In this document: positions 56,301-64,000 of the stretch, one piece after another
Position numbering within the stretch: the stretch's first letter is position 1
Layout: every line of letters begins with the position of its first letter
Assembly: GCA_033296875.1 (NCBI GenBank)
Contig: MU860097.1
Span: 1 to 64,000, forward strand
Reading direction: 5' to 3'
DNA: 64,000 nucleotides
Source of the DNA: Achaetomium macrosporum
Taxonomy: Eukaryota; Ascomycota; Sordariomycetes; Sordariales; Chaetomiaceae
Notes under the pieces: generated by a model
Seen by the model: only the letters and a program-made list of their open reading frames with translations
What the model was told of the DNA's origin: nothing
The model's database searches: none
Translations under genes and position numbers: made by a program

Positions 56301-56672
56301 CTGTCGCCATGACTGGCGAGCTGACCCTGACGGGTAAGGTCCTGCGCATCGGAGGGTTGCGGGAGAAGACTGTGGCGGCGCGGCGAGCTGGCTGCAAGAT
56401 GATCATCTTCCCACAAGACAACTTGTCTGATTGGCTGGAGCTTCCTGAGGTATGTTCATCTCCACTAAATCTGCGGGCTGATGGACGTGAGTTACTAATG
56501 AGATGCACAGAACATCAAGGAAGGCATTGAGGGCCGGCCAGCAAGCTGGTATTCGGAGGTGTTTGATCTTATCTTCCCTAACCTGGACCGCGAGAAGGCC
56601 AACAAGTGCAAGATCTGTGAGAATAAGAAGGAGAAGGAAGAGAAGGCGGAGGACGACGACAAGAGCGACTGA
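53321..56672 (+). CDS. pim1: mitochondrial ATP-dependent LON protease
   Basis: Exons 53321-56449 and 56511-56672, about 1096 residues. The first 65 residues are Arg/Ser/Thr-rich, a matrix-targeting sequence. A Ser/Gly/Asp-rich segment follows, then the LON N-domain (from VLAIPIAKRPLFPGFYKAI), the AAA+ domain with Walker A GPPGVGKTS near residue 595 and Walker B LILIDEIDKIG, and the protease domain with the catalytic Ser in KDGPSAG near residue 972 and a conserved Lys about 43 residues later. Lon/Pim1 degrades damaged matrix proteins and helps maintain mitochondrial DNA. The intron lies in phase 0 near the C-terminus. Insertions in the N-domain (Pro/Glu-rich) and before the protease domain (Lys/Glu-rich) are typical of fungal forms. 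MLLRQRTPRLPTP is the first ATG of the frame. Confidence 0.97.
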
Positions 56673-57600
56673 GCGCTTCGAGATCGAACGGACAATGACA
56701 ACCAACCTAAGGTGGTCCTCCACGCTCGTGGCATGGGGGGAGACTCTGGCGTCCGGGAACTAAGGCAGGCTGCCCTAACAGCTGCCAATAACCGAGAGCT
56801 CGTGGAGTCAACACAATTTGGACATCCATCCAAACACACGGCAGCGCGGAAGACTGTAAGATGAAGGGGCTGGCGTCTGGATCCAATAAAGAAACGAGGT
56901 GAAAGCGGAAGGGCAAGGTGCATTACCTGGCGTTACGACAGCGGAGCAAACAAACTATACGAATGTGGATGAAATGTTGGGTTCAATCTATAGAAAGATG
57001 ACCGGAGCTAGAGCTGTGTGCATTATCTAGCTTACACACAGACAGACACGCATCCTCACTCTCTGTAATGTTGTAGAAAATGTTGAAGATAAATTAGCGA
57101 ATTTTATGTGCCTTCTCCAGCCTGGCCGTCTACGGATAGCCATCTATCTGCCTGGATGACATTTCCTTGAGGTGAATTGGATCGGATCAAGGTGTGAGGG
57201 GAAATGCAGCCTCTTTGATCTGCCACTCCTAGTTGTATACTGGAATCGGTCTCGCTGGCCCTCTCTCAGATCATGTCAGAGCCTGGAAGCGGAAGGCGAG
57301 GGAGATTGCGGACAGCAGACGGTTGGATACCTTATTCCCATCCAACCAACTCGACCCGCCGCCCTCCTTGACCCCAGGTCCTTAACCAACACGTCCCAAT
57401 TCAAATGTATGTACGGCAGAAGACGGCAGCGCCAAACCTAGATTCTCCTGGAAGGAACGTAGTAATTAGTTACACTGCAGCGTGATGGGCTGGTGCCAGT
57501 CGGAGGTAGGCCATAAGGGGGTCAGGCACCCAAGTCTCAATGCTCAGTAGACTTAAATTTCCTCAAGTTATCGCCAGTTTTTCAATTTCTTCCCTTTATC
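56673..57600. other. intergenic region at the start of the accessory block
   Basis: The LON 3' UTR followed by sequence with no recognisable gene. Codon bias is lost from here on. This marks the switch from conserved to accessory sequence. Confidence 0.5.
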
Positions 57601-57618
57601 AGTCTGCCACAAATGAAG

Positions 57619-58456
57619 CCATGACTGCCCATGTTGATTACTTCAGTCTCCGCCCAGACCTCGCTGTTAACATGCGCACCGTTCCAACCATCCCAACCCC
57701 CTGGACTCCGGGTTGGTGCTGGTGTAATATAATCACAGCCATGCCAGACTTGGGAGAGGAGCTACAGCCTAGCGATAGTCATCCGCAACCGCCACTCTAT
57801 GAGGCACTCCCGCGAGATGTGGCCTTCCGCACCGCCACCCTGCTTCGCGGCGCCTTCGAAGACGAGATCAAATGCACACTCCAGGTGGCCTGCCTACGCC
57901 ACCCCCCAGACTACGAAGCTCTTTCCCACGAATGGGGTCGAACTGTGAGTTTATCAGCTTTCCCACGGCTCATCAGACACAATGGCTGCCAGTTTGCCGT
58001 TACGGACAACCTGCATACAGCCCTGAGTGGGCGGATGCAATATGTATCTGTCAGGCAGACACCAACGAGCGAAGCAACCAGGTCTCGATGATGGCTAAGA
58101 TCTACAGATCGGCTGAGATGGTTATCAGCTGGCTTGGTCTGGAGATGCAAGATGCGGCACAGTCCGCGATGGTCTTCCTCTCCACCCTGCTTGCCGACAT
58201 TCGTTGGGATCAGCGACGCGCGATCGAAAGGGTCAGGAGCCAGGGGAGGATACGTCCGCACTACGAGAAGCTGCTCCGCACCTTGGAGAAAGCACCTGCT
58301 GCGCCGTGGTCAGACGTAGCATTGCTTGTGCCCGGCAACGCCAAAGAAGACGACCTCATCTACCAGTTCCAAAACTCGGATGCGGCAGCAGTCGTACGGC
58401 CCTTCTCGGAAGGCTGGTTCCACTCCATCGTCGGCGGTGCTCTGATCCTGCGTTAG
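57619..58456 (+). pseudogene. HET-domain (heterokaryon incompatibility) gene relic
   Basis: The signature pieces of the HET domain (PF06985) are present in order but in two frames. Frame one carries PDYEALSHEWG at about 57910-57940 and NGCQFAVTDNLHTAL at about 57984-58026. Frame two begins right after it with ADAICICQADTNERSNQV (58034-58087) and MMAKIYRSAEMVISWLGLE. In intact relatives the second piece normally follows the first after about ten residues, so a small deletion joined them with a frame change. After about 58330 similarity fades. HET proteins trigger cell death on fusion of unlike strains. The best ATG is at 57619, but the true start is unknown. No intron would repair the shift. 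Confidence 0.7.
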
Positions 58457-58891
58457 TGGGACGAGCAGCCGAGTCGGCCGCACGATCGGTCTCTCGAGGT
58501 CTTCCAATACAGTGTTGGGACGCGCTGTCGGGATTACACCCCTTTCGACGAAGCTGCTGATCAGATGTCGTTTCATCTCGACCGTTACTGCCTTCAGCTG
58601 TTGACTTGTCCGGCATAGGATCTTGGATGTTTTTCTGTCGAGGACACCCGGGCGATTCCTACATGCGTCGACCATTATACCGCGGCCTATCTGCGTGGGG
58701 AATACTTGGTAAGCTAGAATATTCAAACTAATACACGACGGTTTATTAACATGTAGAAGCCACGAGGCTCACCAAACTCACCTAGCCGCCCCCATTGACG
58801 GTTGAGCGCAGGGTGACCGCGATTTGGTAAGATCGTATTCCCGATGATCATCAGGTTCATCCCGAACCAAGCCAGGATTACACAGTAATTA

Positions 58892-59107
58892 ATGCTACTC
58901 GGAATCAGTAGCGCTCTCCTTCTCTACTATTGCCTAGGAGCTCTGGGCTCTGCATCTGATTTCGTATTGCCCTTCGAAGTTCGATGTCTGTCTCCGGCTT
59001 CGCCTTGCTCAGATACGGATCGTCGGACCCGGCATTCATTGGTAAATTCGCTGGTGATTTTCTTCGACTCCTCGGGGTCCTCCTACAGTCCTACCCGAGT
59101 TCATTGA
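58892..59107 (+). CDS. possible small secreted protein (doubtful)
   Basis: A 71-codon frame with a genuine ATG and a signal-peptide-like start (MLLGISSALLLYYCLGALGS). The rest is Ser-rich with two further cysteines. It lies antisense to a relic gene on the minus strand, and its downstream part mirrors that relic, so it is more likely a shadow. Confidence 0.12.
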   Translation: MLLGISSALLLYYCLGALGSASDFVLPFEVRCLSPASPCSDTDRRTRHSLVNSLVIFFDSSGSSYSPTRVH

Positions 59108-59580
59108 GCCCGTTTGCCCAGATCTGTCAGCATGTCCTGGATCTTCTGAAAGACATCAGCCTGAGCTCGTGAATGGAGGCTTCCGCTGGCTTCCTAGCGC
59201 TGGGCCTCGTAGTCAACCAGCTTCTTATCTAATTTCTTATTTGCCTCGTCCGGGACTGTACCGATCACCTTTGAATAAGTCGGAAGAGGGGGGCCACTCC
59301 TCGTGAAACATGCCTTCTGACCGCGGTGGAGGATTCCTCCTCTGGTTTGCCAGGTTTGCTCGATGCCAGATCCATAGTAGCTTGGAACGCCATCTCGGCC
59401 GGGCTACTGCAATCAGAGGCGTCGTCCTGCGACTGCGGACATACCACCCCGAAATACCAAGGGCGTCCCATTAACGTTTCGTTGATGCTACGCCCTTGCT
59501 TGATTGATTTGGAGCTGTCGCTGCTGCCGCTCCATGTGGATCTTGTGCTGCTGCGCCCTGATGATGGATCGTGTATGATA
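58927..59580 (-). pseudogene. relic coding sequence with many stop codons
   Basis: One minus-strand frame reads like protein over about 650 bases but contains six internal stop codons. Well-preserved segments are IRAQQHKIHMERQQRQLQIN (about 59562-59505), VIGTVPDEANKKLDKKLVDY (about 59268-59209), QADVFQKIQDMLTDLGKRA (about 59154-59098) and EDPEESKKITSEFTNECR. The internal stops are TAG or TGA at sites where CAG or CGA would restore a sense codon, consistent with C-to-T decay. The product would be helical, Gln/Lys/Glu-rich and coiled-coil-like; I cannot name the family. Neither end is defined. It lies directly beyond the HET relic, so both may be parts of one decayed accessory block. Confidence 0.5.
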
Positions 59581-60699
59581 GAATTTACCTATTGATGGAA
59601 TGCTCCTCATCGCTCAGCTCCAGGGCGTCAATAGAGGGACACGTGCCAACCATCTTGATAAGCAGAGGGCGGCCGACAGCGAGCACCGAAGCAGGAGACG
59701 CCTCGAGAGTGAAATGGAACCGGCCGAGCAAAGCGGTTAGAACGCAATTGTGGTGCGGAGGGGGGCTCTTTGCTAAGCGACGTACACTCCTTAAGCAACA
59801 ACTCGGAAAGTTTCACCTAATCATGCGTTGTTCGCTGCATGGTATGTTGGGTGTTAGAAGACGTGTATCATAGTGACCACCTGACGCTGAAAGCCACTTG
59901 AATTGGACCAAATATAGGCCGTATAGCAACTCGGCAATGACCCGGTATCCACTGCGTGACGGGCATGTAGGTTCATACTAGTAGTCTGATTTCAAGTACT
60001 ACTAGTATCGGACAGTCGATGACTCGATATCACCCAGCTCTTTGATTGACGGCCAACACAACGCTTTATCAACCATCACCACGTCACACTCTAATGTGTG
60101 GCCATGGGTCCTGCCTTTGAAAACATCTTCCCCGCAGCCGACCCCGTATCCCGACACCTAAACGCTGTATATCTTCTCCATTACACAGTTCTTTATCCTC
60201 CTCAGAAGGGTTGGAATTTCCCAAATCTGGCGTGAGATGTCAACCAGACCTTCCTTTGGCCCTCATTGCTGAGACGTGCTGTCACTAAGTCGTGACTCTT
60301 GTTCAACTGGCTTTCACATGCCACGATGTCTGTGGACTCCGCTGCAGGTGATGCCAAACTTCGGATGCTTCGAGACAGCCGTTATCAAGCTGGCTTCAAG
60401 GCTTGGCCAACAAAGGTCTGCAACCCCTTGACCTCAGGCTCTGGATGATGTTATGACCACGTCAACGGCCTCATGAGCTGTGGGTGGTGGCAAGTTAGTC
60501 AGAATGCCAGTATATTAAGGGGCATCTCTTCATGTTGAAGAGCAGAGCTTTGCACTCACATCACGCTCAAAAACATAGAAGTTCGCGATCGCCCCAGATA
60601 CCTTACTCAGTCCATCGACATTCGACATACCTACCCTACTGTCCGACTGCTTATTCAATTGCTTGCCAGCGTTGCCTGCCCAGCAGAGCACTCGCCAAG
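59581..60699. other. intergenic region of the accessory block
   Basis: No intact gene. It contains a perfect 11-bp inverted repeat at 59975-60008 and a TATA-like sequence (GTATATTAAG) at about 60509-60518, about 190 bases upstream of the Cys-rich gene start. Confidence 0.5.
59975..60008. repeat. perfect 11-bp inverted repeat (hairpin)
   Basis: ATACTAGTAGT at 59975-59985 is repeated exactly in inverse at 59998-60008 with a 12-base loop. The arms contain the palindrome ACTAGT. It is not followed by a T run, so it need not be a terminator. Its role is unknown. Confidence 0.85.
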
Positions 60700-61104
60700 A
60701 TGCACAACTGCAAAAAGTGCGGAGGTTTTGGCTTCTTCTACCCGCCTAGCGAGGGGCGGGTAAAGTGCAGCTACTGTGACGGAGTTGGCTTCGTTCCTGG
60801 CCAATGTAGCCGGTGCTCGCTGGCATAGACCCGGTGGACTGCCCCGCCTGCTATGGTTCCGGGATGTCTGTCATCCAGGATAACTCTGGAAGGTTCTTGC
60901 CCTGTGGAATTTGCAAGGGTGAGGGCAAGATCAAGCCGACCTGCCGCTACTGTCGACGAGTAACTCGGTGCCGGCGTTGCCATGGCCGGGGGACCCGGCG
61001 CGTACTGCATGATCCTTCGAATTTCGAATACTGCCGCCGTTGCTCAACGGGTGGGTGGCTGAAACAGTGCGAGACATACGATCGCCGAAACCAAGGCGAT
61101 TAGC
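60700..61104 (+). pseudogene. Cys-rich CxxCxGxG zinc-binding protein with frameshift
   Basis: From the ATG at 60700 the frame gives NCKKCGGFGF, CSYCDGVGF and CSRC, then stops at 60826-60828. The next frame continues the same pattern without a break: CPACYGSGM, CGICKGEGK, CRYCRR, CRRCHGRGTRR and a last CRRC before the stop at 61102-61104. The repeated CxxCxGxG units are those of the DnaJ/HSP40 cysteine-rich zinc domain, here without a J domain. Together they would make about 134 residues. The shift lies between about 60795 and 60825; no intron of usable size could restore it. It may be a true frameshift mutation, a sequencing error or, less likely, programmed frameshifting. The upstream TATA-like box suggests it is or was transcribed. 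Confidence 0.6.
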
Positions 61105-64000
61105 AAGACGGAGATGGTAGCTACCTTACCTCCCTAACACCTACGAAGATCTCGGTTTGTCGTCGAGCAAGTAAGTCAAGATTGGACTGATTGGTATTCA
61201 CTCCGTGGGTGCTTCGGTGTCTTTTTGCCATTTGCCTCAGCCCGGCAATGGTCACAACCGCAGTTCAGCATTAGCAGGAACTACTGCTGGTCAACGTTGG
61301 GCTGGGTCTTGAATTACGCTTGGTTCTTAGCTAGACTTTCTTGCCATAGTCATTACCAATCAATCTCGAACTGCCAGTTTCCAATCACCTATTAGAGGTA
61401 GTAGGTCCTAGACTAAGGCCGCTAGGCGCTATTATTTGATCAGTGAATTTGATTCTTATCGACGCGGTCGTGTTGTGTAGCCTGTGCGACTGAGCCTTTG
61501 TCATTCGAATACGACCGGTAACTTGTAAGCTGTCACTTAGACTCGTATGTATGTGATACAATCTTGTCACCCTGAATCCTGTGGGAGCTTGCTACTTGAA
61601 TCAAGTAGAGTTGGAGGAGAAAAGAATGGATTCAGGAATGGGCGTTAATCCAATCACTCTCCATTCTATGAGTGGGAACGCGATTCCTATCATCACGCGG
61701 CCGCAAGGAGAGACAACGAACATGATTTGATTACACCCTATACAGCAACCTGCGAAACTGTCGCCAGACCATTCTTCCTAGCGTCGAGCTGCTCGATACA
61801 GGATCTCGACGTCATCATTTGCACGGCGCGGCCAGGTCTGTGGATGGACGGAAGATGCGGGTGGGTGATTGGACACCAAGTCGGTGCAATCAGACGGGAT
61901 TACGGTTACACATAGCACCGCGTACATGGAAGCAGACAGGACATAATGAGACCGAGGTCTGCGTCAGACTGGCGGCTCACCTTCCGATGGGATGGTGCCG
62001 GGAAACACCATGAAGCGGTGAGACCCGTTGGTAATCTGGTAAGAATTTGGTTCCCGAACCTGGAATTCCATATCCTGGAACCTTCGACCAAGAAATGCCA
62101 CCATGTTCTGGTCGAGATCGGACTCTGTGACTGCTTGTCAACCTGATCTGACATGCTCGCTTCCCATACTGCATGCATCCCAAAAACGACGCTTACGCCG
62201 AGATGCATTGGACCGCAACATTCTGCTGCATGCAGCCTTGTTTTCCTAAGGTGATTGCGTGCATGGTAGCCTGGAGTGGTGTCCGGGTATTGGAGTTTGC
62301 GTGCGTGCATCAGGCATCAATACAGCATCTTAGCTGTAATCCCCAATTCTGTCCAAGGCTCAAGCTTCCAATCGTGGAGCTTCACCAATGGATGGGGGGT
62401 ATGGCCAGGCCCCGCGGGCAGGACAGGGCGGGAAGCAATGAGTGGATGGCCGCAGCCGGCGGGCCCCTTCTGGATGATGACCGCGTCTACAATAACCGTG
62501 ATCTTGTCTTGCATAGGTAGAAGGCAAGGCATGGTTTCCGACCTCTGTAGACAAACCCCGAGGTTTGTGGCATGCGGGCGGTAAAATTCGCATGTACCTA
62601 TGTAGGTGAACTCCGGGTTCCAGGAGTGCCTGGGCTGCATCTAGACCGCACAGCGGTCCCGAGGTCGGATCGGGCAACGGCTAGCGTGACACTTAGATCG
62701 GGCTTCCGTTGGGCGTCTGGCCGCTGTGGCTTGTTCATTGGTCCCGGGTCCCGCCAGTCTGCCTAGGTCACGGTACCTTAGGTCAGGCAGGGAGGTTCAA
62801 TCAAGGTCGGAACCGGGCTTGGAAGGTTTACAACCTAACGCGAATAGGTCCTCACTTTACTCCATATCTCTCCGGGGTTCCGGTTGAAGATGCCCGGGGA
62901 TGCGACTCAGTTGATTTTTGACACCGGTGAGCTGTCGTCTGATCGTCGACGATGAGCAGCGGTAAGCGGGTCTCACCCCACGCTCCCGCGCAGAAACCCC
63001 TGGTCAGCTCCCACCATTTGTGGTAAGGCTTGACACCCAGCGGCCCCTTCCGGTTTCTCCCCGCAACCCAAAAGGGGAACGGAAACATAATGACTTCCAT
63101 ACCGTTCCTGTATGTAAGGAACCGTTCGATACCTCCAGTGCAACTGCAGAATAGAATTCCCGCAACATACCACCTCGAGCATGGCGCGTATGTTGTGGTG
63201 CCTCATCGAAAGATCCGGGAAGAATCGTCATGCAAAACTCACTTCGTCCAGGATTGAGATGGCTTGCATCCCGAGCGAGCGGCTGTGAAGGGGCTGGTCC
63301 TGTACAGGACACGCATGGTAACTGACCCCTCTGCCCATAGCACCGTTACACGTGTTGTTGAACCCCACCAGACCCCTGTCTTGCGCACCCGAATTGAACA
63401 CTCGAGGGGGGTTGGGTCTCTCGTCGTCTTGCGCTTCCACTCCTCCCACCTTTCCTCTTTCAGCATGCAGGAGTGCAGGTCGCACACAAGAGAGGCTGCG
63501 GAGAGGCCAATCCGGGGTTGTCACAGCAATGCTGCACAGCCAAACCGGAGTTGCAGCGAAAAACAGCCAGGAAGAGCCAATTCTCTGAACTCTCCTCAAT
63601 GCCGCCTGATGAGGTGACCTTCGCTTCGTGCCGGGTTCCAGGTTTCCTTACCACATCACACACTCAGTGCCCGTCTCCCGCCTTGCCTGCAGCGTCGTCT
63701 TTCTCCATCATTCCACTGCTCCTTCGTACGGCTGTCTAATAATCCATTCACATGGCCTCGCCTTGCCGGCCATCACGCTGCAGTCGTCCGTTCCTTCATG
63801 CCATACAACCGTGCTAGGCTCTGAGGCTCCGAAATCCGCGACTGCAGAAGCCACCTTGAATGAGAGCTGCCCGAGGACCAGCGCTTTCATCGCGGGCGAC
63901 ATTGGTCTTCCGCCTTCATCAGCCGCCTTCTCCTCTCCCTCTGCTTCGGGTCGGCTGCTGGCGCTCTTTGTGAGCCTCACTTCTCATGGCCTGGTAAGGC
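61105..64000. other. right-hand region, no gene seen
   Basis: About 2.9 kb with no recognisable protein or RNA gene. Motifs of the type CCTAGGT and GGTACCTTAGGT occur near 62761-62783. A minus-strand frame at 63708-63980 starts without ATG and could be the last exon of a gene that begins beyond the window, but nothing in it is recognised. Confidence 0.5.

Noticed and set aside
63708..63980. 90-codon minus-strand frame near the right edge
   Set aside because: No ATG and a stop just upstream in frame; it could be an exon of a gene beyond the window but nothing supports that.
1..64000. CRISPR arrays, bacterial operons, riboswitches, intact transposons or an obvious secondary-metabolite cluster
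   Set aside because: None is visible; introns and gene families show a fungal nuclear genome, and no polyketide or peptide synthase, transposase or reverse transcriptase frame was found.

Overview
This window comes from the nuclear genome of a filamentous ascomycete (Pezizomycotina), most likely a Sordariomycete close to the Sordariales. The evidence is the GC-rich coding sequence, short introns of about 50-110 nt with GTANGT donors and CTNAC-type branch sites, fungal-only gene families (Zn2Cys6 and C2H2 fungal transcription factors, HET domain, RRG7) and close similarity to Neurospora/Podospora-type housekeeping proteins. No species can be named from the sequence alone. Gene structures were built by hand by joining exons whose reading phases agree. 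No search was run, so every family name rests on recognition of the protein.

Layout. 1-6410 is gene-poor and of lower GC; it holds degenerate short repeats, an A+T-rich stretch, a poly-C tract and the long leader of the first gene. 6411-37637 is a conserved, gene-dense stretch: a C2H2 transcription factor; a tiny single-membrane-span protein; mitoribosomal protein L4; Rab GDI; the 14-exon GTPase NOG1 head-to-head with the orotate phosphoribosyltransferase URA5; a GNAT acetyltransferase; DDI1 convergent with RRP8; a Zn2Cys6 regulator; proteasome alpha5 head-to-head with gamma-tubulin complex component 2. 39238-56672 holds a multi-KH RNA-binding protein, a large disordered Arg/Tyr-rich protein, a pyrimidine 5'-nucleotidase, Mediator MED21 head-to-head with RRG7, a small charged protein and the mitochondrial LON protease. 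From about 57.5 kb the character changes to accessory sequence: a frameshifted HET-domain relic, a minus-strand relic riddled with stop codons, a perfect hairpin, and a cysteine-rich CxxCxGxG protein split by a frameshift. The last 2.9 kb holds no recognisable gene.

How the genes fit together. There is no metabolic cluster. Most genes serve general growth: ribosome assembly (NOG1, RRP8), mitochondrial translation and proteostasis (MRPL4, LON, RRG7), protein turnover (DDI1, proteasome alpha5), membrane traffic (GDI), microtubule nucleation (GCP2), transcription (MED21, two regulators) and pyrimidine metabolism (URA5, nucleotidase). The most unusual points are gene-structure features (13- to 18-nt microexons, a start codon interrupted by an intron, a GC-AG intron, zinc-ligand codons next to or split by introns) and the decayed accessory block at 57.5-61.1 kb.
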